From Phoronis australis (lineage: Eukaryota; Phoronida; Phoronidae), in NCBI GenBank assembly GCA_002633005.1, contig NMRA01000739.1, positions 116,097-168,808 on the forward strand: a stretch of DNA of 52,712 nucleotides. Reading direction: 5' to 3'. Made by a program: the position numbers and the translations under genes. Below the pieces are notes generated by a model that saw only the letters and a list, made by a program, of their open reading frames with translations, made no database searches and was not told the DNA's origin. Positions 1 to 11,800 of this stretch are shown in pieces (the stretch's first letter is position 1; each line of letters starts with the position of its first letter).

Positions 1-2208
1 TTAAAATCTGCGCTAGTGATCGCCCAGTTGTTGACGATTGGTGATGAAGTGTTAATCAAATTACTACCCTATGGGTACAATTGCGAGCTACTCATTGAAT
101 ATTTCCCGGCTTGAAAACACCTGCGGTTGTAACATGTACAGTGTTGTTTTTGAATTGTCATTCAATTTCATTGTACAGTAACAGTTAAACGTTTCGTGAT
201 TGTTATGCGTAAAAAATGCCTCATAGCTAGAGTTCGAACTTATGTTTTCCCGAGACCATTTAGTGTTTTAATTTTCCACGCCGTCGATAATTCCACAAGA
301 ACATTTGCTTTGTTCTAATTTCATGCAATTTGTTCAGTTTTACTAATGTCAAATAGTCTAGAAACAGTTGATAAACTGCGGGTTTAAGACTAGAGTGGCC
401 ACTAGAGAACGAACAACAAACAGTCCGATGCCTGCTTGGCCAAAGTTCACTCGCTGATGCCAAGTCATAAAATGGTAATTGCTGACTGAGGATACGCATA
501 ATCCGAAATGGTCATCTAAGCTAGGCGACCAATTTTCCAACCCAATTGCCGACCGGAGAGGCGATTCAGATAAAGGCTCTTAGCCGACCTCTGTTGGTCG
601 ACTACCGATCGGCTAGACGACTGGTCGTTGACCGATTTCCTACGGGTCAGACAAAAATTTGTGATATGTGCTATAATGCATTCTAGCACTATCTTGGCTT
701 AACTCCAATTCTAGTACATTACATTTTTGTGATAATCATTTCAAATAATAGTTGGGTTCCTCAAATGGTGTTTTGTTTTGTAATCGCACTACTTCTGCCC
801 AGAATTGGCGATGTTTCTGAATGGTGACGTGTTACAAAATATCAAAGGCAAATGTACTCTTGCGTCGTAATACACTAACTCCAGAGTTTTGGACGTTGTT
901 TATTTTGTTGTCTTTCTGATGAGTCTTGAATGTGTTAGTCAGTGTTGACTGTTTGAAAAAATTTAGTACAAGTTCCGTCAATGATTCAGTCAGTCCATCA
1001 ACTCACAGTTCAATCAAAAGATTGCGTTTCCGTCAAACATTGCTTCAGATCTGACTGGGCTTGTTGTCATGGCATCTTAGTTTCTGCTGCCAAGGCAAAG
1101 CCCAGCATCAGGTGAACAAAGCCAAACACAGCAATGACAGTTTGGAGGAGGCCAAATGCCTGACTTGACGAATGTCATTTTTTGTCAACAGAACAAAATT
1201 TATAGCTGTTTTTATGAGTATCCCCACTAATATACTTTAAATTACTAGTTAAATTAGATAGCAACTTGTGCTGCGTTATCAACAAAGCTGAAATTATTGC
1301 AAATGACAGCTTTACTGCGTAAGTGTCAAGGTGCTGTGTCAAAAACACGAATAAAAATGGCAATGCGTTTCTTTTGTCTCGTCACTAGAAACAAAATTTA
1401 CAGGCAACATTACTTTCAAATAGAAAACTGGGCTTGTTTTTCATAATTGACAGTTCTCAAAGTTTCACTCACATGTCACAAGGAAATATGAATTTGCCAT
1501 GTTAATGCTGATTTGGTTAAAGGACTTTAAAGCTTAGGTTAGGTGTTATGTAAGATGAAATCATCCTTCAAGAAACCACTTTTCTCTTGATCTCAACACC
1601 TGGACTGGATTTAGCTCAGGCGTGAGGCACTCACTCCGTTATACTACCAAAATATGGCTTTGTATGTTGAAATATCAACAATTTCAGATGAAATAATTGT
1701 CAAAATTGGTCATTATCCATCGCTGCTAACATGAACACTTGCAATTTCTCAAAATATTGGCCAGTGGTATGGGGGTTTTCCGTAGATGAGCCCATGGGCG
1801 TGTATTACCTTGCATTTCAGTAACATCGGCGTTTATTTGACGTAATTTTCTGAATAAAAACGGGTAGGCTTATCTACGGCAAATCTCGGTAGATGTGGAA
1901 TGTAATGAAGACTGATCAAATAGTATTTCATGCTGCTTATTTTATATGAAAAACCTGCAAAATAAAATCCCCTTTTCTACCATGTTGTGTCCTAAATTGG
2001 TGAGGTTTCACTGTGCACTCTTTTTTTTCCTTATCTGAAAATTGCGTCTGGTTTCCGGATCATTTGTGAACAACAACTGAATGAGGATGTATCACAGCCA
2101 GGCATTTTTTTCGCGAGCCATTTTCTTGTCTTGCAATTACCAGTTTGGATCAAATAATTAAATACGTTTGTCATTAGTCATTATTATTTGTAATTATCTT
2201 TATTTTAG
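1..2208. other. No gene recognised (upstream or intronic DNA)
   Basis: I see no convincing exon here. The first exon of the downstream C2-domain gene begins in the middle of the C2 fold, so at least one earlier exon must exist. I could not find one ending in the needed phase, and it may lie left of the window. Positions about 515-640 hold a cluster of short CGACC and GGTCG words that could form small hairpins. Confidence 0.5.
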
Positions 2209-5200
2209 TTTATCATGGTTTGGATCTCCCTTGTAAGAAGAAAGGTCGGTCAAAGTTCTCCGTTATATTCGGCGTGGGGAGCAAAAAGTTTCGCACGGCA
2301 ATGGTTGCAGACTTAGCGGGTCACCCCGTATGGAACGAGGAGTCTGCTATGTAAGGGCGATGAACAGTTGGGCGAACGTTGCCAATGCTAAAATCTGCGA
2401 ATTGGTTATAGAAGAGGATAGTCTGATGTTCCCTTTAAGTCTGTGTATTACCTTATTGACAGGTTTGCTTATTTAGCCAAATATTTAGCCAAGTATCCAC
2501 ATGACTACAAATTGTAACTCAGTAAAGTAAAAAGCCTTGAGAATTTGACTTTTACCCAGTCTGTTATTAATTGGGTCACATGATCATGTCGTTTGAATTT
2601 GTAAAATTTACTAAACAGAAAGGTACATTGATAGCAAAACAACGACCTTGATAACAATGTTCAAGCTGAGATCTCAAACACGCTGCCATGGTTTTCTAAA
2701 GTATCATTTTGTTTTCATTTTACGCTACTAAAGGCATTTCATGAAAATTTTAAGTTCTATTTTTGACAGCTCCTCATGGAAAAATGAAACAAATTAAAAA
2801 TAATTCCTATTGTTTTGGAGAACATTACTAAAGTATAGTACCTTAAAGTTTCACATGATTCCGATTGTCTGCTTCTGAGAAGCCATGTTCCAAAGATAAC
2901 CAACTTTAGACACTTTTCTATGGTCTTACATAACAAAAGCGCAAATTTATGGCAACGAGAACATGTCTGTCACATGTGGTTGTTCAATGAGGTTATGCCA
3001 CATTGGTTTTCAAAAATGAAATTGACAAATTTTTGTTGAAGTTCATCTGGTTCCATTGAACTTAAGAAAAAAGGAAGGAAACAAGAAAAAATGAAAGTTT
3101 TGGCAAAAAAACTACATACATGAATCTTGGGTTTGGTTACTTTCACCAAATGCTTTTGAAGTCAGAAGTAAAACCAAAAGTTGCATTAGACAAAAACAAA
3201 ATGTTATTTCGGAAATAAACCTGCATCAGCACTTTTGAATTCTCATTTTTACCAAATAAAATCTGGCCATGATTCTGATACCATTGTTTTGATTGACTGT
3301 ACGATTCTTTTTTGCTAAAATTTAGTCATGGTCATGTGACCTATGTAATGACATTGGTATACGCTAGTTAAAAATGAAAGTACAGGCTTTCTACTTTTGG
3401 AAAATGTATATTTTGCTAATTTTGCTATAGTTCTGTAGATATTTGGCTTAACGCTCAGACTATCTTCAACCATCTAAATTGTTTGAGTTTATTAAAATGT
3501 TCTATTAAAATTGTGTAATTATTATAACAGACGTTTGTCTCAGAATAGATGTCAGTAATTTGAATGAAACAGCCCTCACTTCTTGTTCTTCTTCTCCTCC
3601 TTCTTCGTCTTCTTCTTCTTTTTGTCATCTTTTGATTGGTGAAACTTCAACTAGTTGAAAACAGAGACCAAAAAATGTTGGTCACTTTCAAAAGACTTTT
3701 CTTGACACTGACAAATGTAAGAAGTTGTAAGAGGTGGGGCCCAACCACAGTTTTAGAAGGAAAATTGCCATGCTAGTGGCGATAGGGGGAACGGCTGACT
3801 CCTTCCCCAAATCTGCCTATAATTGCTAGCCATGTGAGCAGCCTCTGACACAGATAATATAATTTATATTTATTGTGCTATGACTTTACACTGTTCTGAA
3901 GTTAACGGCTAAACACGCCACTAGATTGTGTTTTTCGCCATGGAGACTAAAGTTGCATAATTTGTCATCTTGGAAAGGTCTTAGGTGAACGTTGACCTGT
4001 CATGCAATAAGGCTCAGCGCAAACTGTAAGAATTTAACGAACCAACCTGTCTGTTTCTCGTAGAGTGCGCGCCAAAAGTAGTCAGACCATTACACTTGTC
4101 ATTTTATCTTCAGTGAAGGGAAATTCTACCTGCACTCAGATGTCACTATGCAAAATTCCAAGTTATTTTGTGTGATTACTTTTGCTATGTACTATAGTTT
4201 ATCATAATGGCTTTTAGGTTCTGCGGATGTTGTTGTTTTCGTGTTTCATCGTTGTTCATCTGCTATACAGATTGACATGTTTAGTCTCTAGGTGATAGAA
4301 TCCTTGTCACTTGTAGCCTGTTTTCCACGAAGAAAGCCTCTGGTCTTTGTTTTTCTGGAAAAGGTTGCCAAAAGGTCATTCTAATTCAGTCTGTAACATT
4401 TTAATTGACATATTTACCTTTCAAATAGTTGGCTTGTGAAAAGTGTCATAACAACAGAGGAAGTGAAAATGTTGCTTTAACCGTATCAAGACCAGGAATT
4501 CTGAGGCTAGGTTTTTATGTCCCATATTAGCAGCGAAAATATTAATTGTGAAAGTGAGGCTTAAACAGTGAAGCAATTTGCCATACTGGCAAGTTATTTT
4601 ATCATGTCATTGTTTCACAACAACTTTGTCGCACCCCTCTTCAGTTGTGCTGCCTCCTTTTGGACTCCACATTCAAAAGTGTCTGTTTGTTTTTCAGTCA
4701 TATTGACAGCCCTGGCCATGACCTCAATTTCGTTGTTACTGATAAAGAGACCGTCTTGGGGCAGGTGTCGCTACCGGTCTCTAGCCTCCCTGGGGCGTTA
4801 GGGCGTAAGAAATCTCAAGCAAAGCTGATGCCGCACAAGAAATGTGCAGAGCCTCAGGTATACATTCAGGGAGAATGAATTGTCAATCTTTTCATGAAAC
4901 TGAAGTTAACAGCTTCTAGTTTTCATGACATTCATTGCTGAGTACTGTAAACCTTCTAATGGAAGCCAAAGTTTCAAATAGAAGCTGGGGTTCAGGTCTA
5001 CTGAAATTGATAAACGCGCGTCTCCTATACCAGCCGGTTCGGCCATATCTTGTGTTACATGATACTAGCTTGGAGCGTACGATTCGGTCTAGCAAGATTT
5101 TGTGTTTAGATTTTGGTTTCCCTAATAAGCTGATGTCTTGCTTGTATGGTTTATTAACTGTGTCCTTGACTATTTTTGCATATGTGTCTGTTTATTAAGT

Positions 5201-8200
5201 ATGGCCTCAGCTTTCTTCTTATGCATAGGGTGAAATTATCTTTGATGCCTGGATCACTCGAAACAAGGCCTCCACCATCACGCCACGCCTTTCAATGACA
5301 TCACTTCAACAACACAAGTCAAGTCCGTTTCAGAAATTACGTAACATTCTGCCTCGATCACGCTCTCGTACCCAGACTGCTTCTCAGCCTGGCTGTCTGG
5401 AGAAGCACCACCAAAAACGGGAATTCATGTCCGTCAGCGACCTCCCTGGCGAGGTCACCAGGTCGCAGTCAGTGACCTCACTTCCTGTCATACTCCAGCT
5501 CAAGGCAAGCAGCTGCAGTCACATCGATAATGTGACCTTGGTGCCAGAGGTCACGGGAATCTCACCCAAAGAGGGTCCAGTAGGGGGCGGCACCAGGCTG
5601 GTCATTAGGGGTCAGAATCTGGGACTGTCCAAGGAGGATGTAGTAGGACTCAACATATGTGGTGCTAACTGTCTGGCAAGTCTAGAGTACGAATCATCGC
5701 AGCGGCTCATCTGCACAACCAAACCATGGAATGCTACTACAGGACACGTGTTAGTTACTACTCAGTCGGGAGGACGAGGCCTGTCGGCTGTACAGTTCAC
5801 GTTCACTGAGGAGAACAAACCAGCAATGAAACTGACGGAAAAAGATCGAAGGGTACGTAGAAAGGGTCTCCTGAAGGGACAAGAAACTGTTCCCAAAGGG
5901 ATTTGGTGTGATTTCTCAAAATCAATGCTCAACAGTTTAGAAGATTGTGTATAGTTGATCTAAAAAAATGACGCAACCAAATTCATAGTTTCCAATTGCA
6001 CTCCAGCGACAATTTGACATTGGCCAAGATTTGACATCTGGTCAGCAAATTTTCACTTGGATGTGCCCTTCATGAGGAATCTTGCTCTCTGTTGTTTGGA
6101 ATCATTATCTTTAAGGTTATGTAGGACCCTAGAAAAATGTCTAAATTTGGGTAAATTCGAAAATAATATCTCATAAATGGGTGATCAGACTCGTGGTAAA
6201 ATTTATCATGACGTGGGAATAGTGTTAATGTACAGACCTTGCAACACTAAGACTAGGCTAGACAAGGTGCATTACCCCGTGCGGTCTCTTGAGTTACCAA
6301 ATGAATTTGCCGACAGCAAGATATGCTTCAGCCGAGCAGTAAGTCAAGCCTATTCGAAAACACATGCCCCAGAATGTAAATCTAGGTTAGAAAGTACTGC
6401 GCCTCCAATTATTTCCACCAGATTAGGTTCACTGTGTTGGAAACACAATGGTTATGCTAATGCATTGTCTGCAGGTGATTGGAATGAGTGGGTTGTAATT
6501 TGTAGAGGCAACTTGGAAGTCATGGTGCACTATTCTCCAAAAGACTAGCAGGATTTGTTTTTGAAATGTTCCACATTTGCAAGACAGGTTATCAAAAATA
6601 GGGTTTGAACATGTTTTGTGGAAAAAATGAAACGTTCCATAAAAGAAAAATGAGATATCAATTTAGAAAACTATTACAGCATAAGATATCAATAACATTG
6701 TTTTAGATGGGCAAAACGTCTGTGAAGTTAGTTCATATTGTAGCACTAATACATTGTTTATAACTTCTTAAGAGGTGCACCTCTAGAAATTGATTATTTA
6801 TTGTGGTTAAGTGTTTGAAAGCATTACCCGATGCTGATGTTTGATTTCAGAGTCTGTTCGGCATGATCACTGGGAACGACAACAAACACGCGAAAGACAA
6901 AGCCAAGCAAGACCTGACTGAAGAGTTGTATAAACTTCGCCGGGAAAATCAGTGTAAGTCTCGCATCTGAGCTAATTCTGTACCGTTATTCGCACAAAAA
7001 TATTTGCTAAGAATCGTCATATTTGTATGTTTCAAAGGCTGACTTCATTCCTTGCTTGTAACAATAAATTGACTAACAGTTGTTTTATGATGAGAGGACA
7101 TAGGGTACTTGGACTGGCCGACATTTTCAGAACTTCCTCATGCATCAGATTTCGTCTTGTTATCTTTATGCATTTAATTTTTATAAAAATCGATTAATTT
7201 TAAAAATTTCAAATTAGGAGTTATAATACTAAATAAAACGTGTCAATTGGAATCGGCATTCGTGAAAGTGACATGCCTGATTAAAGGGCCAGCAGACTGA
7301 CTAGTTACATTCACAGAACTACTGTAACCCATGCATAGCTATATTGCTACTGTAACCCATGCATAGCTATATTGCTACTGTAACCCATGCATAGCTATAT
7401 TGCTACTGCAACCCATGCATAGCTATATTGCTACTGCAACCCATGCATAGCTATATTGCTACTGCAACCCATGCATAGCTATATTGCTACTGCAACCCAT
7501 GCATAGCTATATTGCTACTGCAACCCATGCATAGCTATATTGCTACTGTAACCCATTTATAGCTATATTGCTACTGTAGCCCATGCATAGCTATATTGCT
7601 ACTGTAACCATGTCTATCTAATATTGCTTTAGACACAAGAAGACTCACCCGTCATTTCCAACTTCACCAGTTCACCTTCATCATTAGTGATTTTTTAGTT
7701 CTTCCTGGACTGAGGTACAAGTTAAGTTGTCCAATTCAATTTTTTGACAATAAAAGTCTCTGAAGGTGACAGCACAGCAGTTTCCACTAAAGGTGCAATT
7801 TACCTCTTTCCTCCCAGAACAATGACTTTGTGTACGATTGAACTACAAACGTGATTATTTTGTGAGCTGAAAATAAACAATTTGCATGATTCAGTTGAGA
7901 TGTTTTGCTAGTGCCTGTAGAGGTTACTAGGGTGTTAGCTTCTTAGTCGCATGTATAGTTTTCAAACTAAATTGAAGAGTGTCGAAACTCTCAGAAGACT
8001 TGATGCTCAAAGCTCTGACTAAATATCCATTTCTGTGAGACTATTTTGAGGGTGCTACTGATGGTGCCTAGCCTCAAAGCCAAAACATTTTGGTGATGAT
8101 TGCATGCTAGTCATAGCAAATGAACAACATGGCCACGTGGTGGCATTGATCAGGTTGTTCTATTTTGTAGACAATGTACACCCACCTTTGCTTAGTGATG

Positions 8201-8320
8201 AATTTTAGGAATCTTTTTCTAGCTTTACGAGAAGAAAACCGTAATATGCGACTGTATGTTGACAAGTTGGTTGTCAAGGTGATGGACTCGTGCCCCCAGG
8301 TGTTGCAGTACCCCATTTGA
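2209..8320 (+). CDS. C2 / Sec5-type IPT / Rab11-FIP-RBD adaptor protein (5' end missing)
   Basis: Five exons are visible: 2209-2350, 4698-4857, 5229-5852, 6851-6953 and 8223-8320 (stop TGA). All introns are GT-AG and every junction keeps phase. Exons 1-3 encode a C2-like fold running from GLDLPCKKKGRSKF through HPVWNEES and LGQVSLPVSSL to GEIIFDAWITRNK, like the N-terminal C2 of class I Rab11-FIPs. The third exon then encodes a Ser/Arg-rich linker and an IPT/TIG domain (PEVTGISPKEG, VIRGQNLG, TTQSGGRGLSAVQF) that closely resembles the RalA-binding domain of exocyst Sec5/EXOC2. The last two exons form a charged helix (ELYKLRRENQ, LREENRN) ending in LYVDKLVVKVMDSCPQVLQ, the FIP-RBD signature. 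About 375 residues are visible; the start of C2 is missing. Likely role (inference): membrane adaptor linking Ral and Rab11 in recycling or exocytosis. Confidence 0.85.
3580..3624. repeat. TTC-rich simple repeat
   Basis: An imperfect (TTC)n pyrimidine tract of about 45 bp lies in the intron between the first two visible exons of the C2/IPT/FIP gene. It has no coding content. Confidence 0.7.
6177..6548 (+). other. Orphan open reading frame inside an intron
   Basis: A 123-codon ATG-to-TAG frame lies wholly inside the fourth-exon intron (5853-6850) of the C2/IPT/FIP gene, on the same strand. I recognise no family, signal peptide or membrane segment. It has no clear splice sites that would join it in phase. 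It could be an unspliced alternative exon, a remnant of something inserted, or chance. The frame is long for this AT-rich DNA, so I record it. Confidence 0.15.
7320..7609. repeat. 28-bp tandem minisatellite (about 10 copies)
   Basis: A head-to-tail array of about ten 28-bp units (core ACCCATGCATAGCTATATTG) lies in the last intron of the C2/IPT/FIP gene. Units differ only at a TGTAA/TGCAA position and a few other bases. Each unit contains the palindrome ATGCAT and the near-palindrome TAGCTATA. There are no spacers between units, so this is a minisatellite, not a CRISPR-like array. Confidence 0.95.
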
Positions 8321-8874
8321 TAGTGGGATTTTCGCTAAGGTGTAGTGGTATTGTTTGGAGTGAGTTTTTACTGTGCGACTGGTACTGTGCCCTTGTTTGA
8401 AGATTTGTGCCTGGAAAATCTCTATATGTTCTGAATCACGAATATTTTGTCAAATGTGCAGAAGCGAGAATGTGCCTAGACATCTGGAGGGTGATGAGGG
8501 AAGACCATCCGCATTGCAAAGTCTATCGTAGTTGATCCAACAAACTCACAAAATTTTGTTTCAAATTCTGAATTCTAATTCAATGCCAACTGTTAAGTGT
8601 GGTTACAAATTTGTCAACAGGTCATCCGTGGGCTGCATTCTCTTTAATTGAAATTTGCACCTGTTCATTTTTTGAATTGCCCTGTACATCTGCTGTTTTT
8701 ATCCATCCCTTATTGTCTTGCAGAGGTCTGATTGTCACACATTAGACAAAATATTCATAAACTGTACTCTGGTACATAAGTAAGAACCTACTTTTTGATT
8801 GATATCGATTTTACTCAATTTTATATCATCTAGTTAAGGGTTTTAGCTTCAGTCCTTGTTGGTAGTCTGTCCAA

Positions 8875-8880
8875 AATAAA
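8875..8880 (+). other. Candidate polyadenylation signal
   Basis: AATAAA lies 555 bp downstream of the stop codon of the C2/IPT/FIP gene and would give a 3' UTR of roughly 0.57 kb. Assigned only by position. Confidence 0.35.
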
Positions 8881-11800
8881 CATTAAAAAGTCTATTTGTA
8901 AAGTACTCTGTTTTAACGTATTGTTAATATTGTACCCCAGTTTAAGTGCCTGCAATCAAATATTTCCTGGGACATTAAGACATTTTAACAAAAAACCTTT
9001 ATTTCTAATTCCATACTTGGTGATGATTATGACTACACTTGAAAAGAACTGGCAATGTAGACTCTTAAATAGTTCTATGGACATAGCATTTCATTACTAC
9101 CTGCACTCGGTGAATTTTAGCATTTCATGTTATATAGTATTATAAGATTAGGTGATGCTTTCTTAAAAGTTTTTATCCATATTGTATGTGAGACATGGCT
9201 TTTATTTGTTATCTAGGCCAACATTAGCACCTTTTGTCTGACTTATGTCACGCGCAGTTTGATTGTTAGAGCGTGCAGCCAATCATTTGTCTTGGGAGCC
9301 CGTCACGTGTATTGTTGCAATCATTGTTTGTTTTAGCACGTAGGAGGAGACACTTGTAGCTAGAAGAGGTCATCACGTGTTAATGAGTAACCCAGGCTGA
9401 CTAATCAATGACTTCACTAACCTTAGAAAGTTCAGTAGCGAAATATTATATTTTTCTGATGAATTCAGTCAGTACTATTTAACGGCACTCTTTCAGTTTG
9501 TTTTTCAGTTGAAAACATCATGTGAAAGGAATTTGACTGCAAATGAATCTAGTTTAAAGTTATTCCCTAATGAGGCTCTTCATTGATGTAATCAAATGTT
9601 TTCAAAATAACCAGAATTGAATATGGAATTTTCAAAATAGTTTTTTGTGGTGCACCTACAAAGTGGCCGCCACAGTTGAATGCCATTGAGCATCACTTTT
9701 CGTGAAATGTCTGTAAAGAAACCAAATACATGCATGTTCTTAGTAATGTCTATCAATTTATGAAGCTTTTCATAAGTTTTTTAATTCATGAAAATGAAGG
9801 AAAGAGTGTGCACTTTAAGAGTCGAGCATTCTGCCTCTGTGTTGCAACACGTGTCTCGCTAGATCTGGGTGAATTATTCATTTTTATATGTTTCTTGGTT
9901 AATGTGATGGGGTATGCGCAAATGACTACACGCAAAGTGTTCTCTTGTGGCAATATATAATTGTCCTGATGTTTATCTGATATCAAGTCATTTAGAAATG
10001 GTATCCAATAGCAGGTTCTTGAAGGTCACTGATGGAAAGAGATTGCAAAATATAATGGGTAGGCATGTTGTAGCCATTAAGGGAAACCCATGACAATGGG
10101 TAATTAAAGGTCATTGAGATATACTGTGATCAGGTAATAGGGATGAAATCTCAGGTCAAAACTGAATGTCGAATCTCCAACAATGGTCAGACTGGATTTT
10201 CAGTGTGATATGCTAAAGAGGGCCGGTAAAGTAGCACCATTTTCTGATGCCCGGCAATTTTGGGACAAGAAAAAATGTTTCCAAAATTAGTTTTCCATGG
10301 TCCACAAAATGCGTAGAAGGTCCAAAACTGTTTTTCAATGGTCCAGGAATCTCACGCATTGTCATAAATATTGGAATTCTGTCCCGCGAATTTTGGACAA
10401 GGAGAAATGTGTTAGAAACACTAAATTCGGATCAACGCAACTCTCATGCCGCCACAGTTTTCAATGGAAGATTACTGCTCTATAGGGCTTGAACCTGATT
10501 AGAATCGTTATCGCTGGCTATTTTTACCATGACATGACGGTTACTCAATTGTTTCTCGAGTCTATCTTGTTTTTGTCTTTTGTTTTATGCTTTATCTAAG
10601 AAAAGAATCACAGAGTTCCCTAACACAAGAATGGCCGCATCAGAATTTTTGTCATTATGCTTTTGCAGGGATGGCCTAGATTTAATAATACATGTACGGT
10701 AAAATCTCAGCAATTTTGGACAAAATAATTTTCATAAAGATCATTGTTTTGTTTTGTTTTTCAAAGCCCTCTAACATTGCTGCCAATGGCCACAGTTTCT
10801 CAAAACATTGTCTTATGGTAGATTTAGTATAGAACTTTAAACTGTTAAAACATTTGGTTGGTGCTACCCTACTTCTTTTCGTGAAAAAGTAAACTAGAAA
10901 GTTTCAGTTGTCAGCTGTGTTGTGTACGAAATTTTGTAATCTTGGTGAATTCAGTTTAGGATCCAGTAAGTGAAGGGGTAATGGTCCGTATAAAGTGCTT
11001 GTCTTTTGAGAGCTAGTGTGATGCCTGTTATTCAGTGGAGAAATCTGGTTCTCAAAGTGCTGCACTTTATATCAGATCATTACCAGAGAAGGAATAGCAA
11101 AACTGCAGACAACAAAGCATAACTGTGGAACTAATGGAGAAATTACCCTGGGTACCATAGGGACCTAGATGTACCTCTTGGAAACTGAGGCTAAGTTGTA
11201 GCTGGGAATCAATTCCTAGGTTCAGTGTACCTGTTAAAATCTCTGCTATTGTATTTGCATGTATAAAGGAGTATTTCCTATGATGTGAAAAGGTTTCTCA
11301 TGATTCTCTGTGCATATAATGTCTGTGTTAGTGTTCAAATGTTTAATGAATGTAGTTTTTGAATCAGCAACAATGGAAAGTTTTGTTTTTGTTTTTTAAA
11401 GGGTACTAAACAATGTTTTGATGATTTAAACCTATCCTTGCTCTGCCACCTGCTAATCCATCATTGGTGTCAAGCTTGATTCATAAAAGGATTCAACTAA
11501 AATTCATTCACCCTGTATGTTAAGGTTCTTGGTGGCGTTTTTTCCATTTGCTGTGTACTTCGCTAAAAGTGTTGGTCTCGCTTACCTGTTAAGCAGACTT
11601 TGGAAAGAGTTTTCAAGATGTCCTCCAAACTTTTGAAGGTTGCGGGTGAGTTAAAGAGCATTATTTTGTTTCTGAGAATTGGATATAGAAGATGTTCTTA
11701 ATTTTTATTGATACGTCAAAACAGGGTTTGGTATCTTTTTAAGATTGTGTTGTATTATTTTCTTATTTGTTTTTCTAGTTTTTGGTGAAAGTTGCATTTA

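Noticed and set aside
1600-1665. tRNA-like stretch (TTTAGCTCAGGCGTGAGGC)
   Set aside because: An A-box-like word is present, but there is no B box or cloverleaf.
7320-7609. Regular array resembling a CRISPR
   Set aside because: The units are directly adjacent with no unique spacers, and the genome is eukaryotic. It is a minisatellite.
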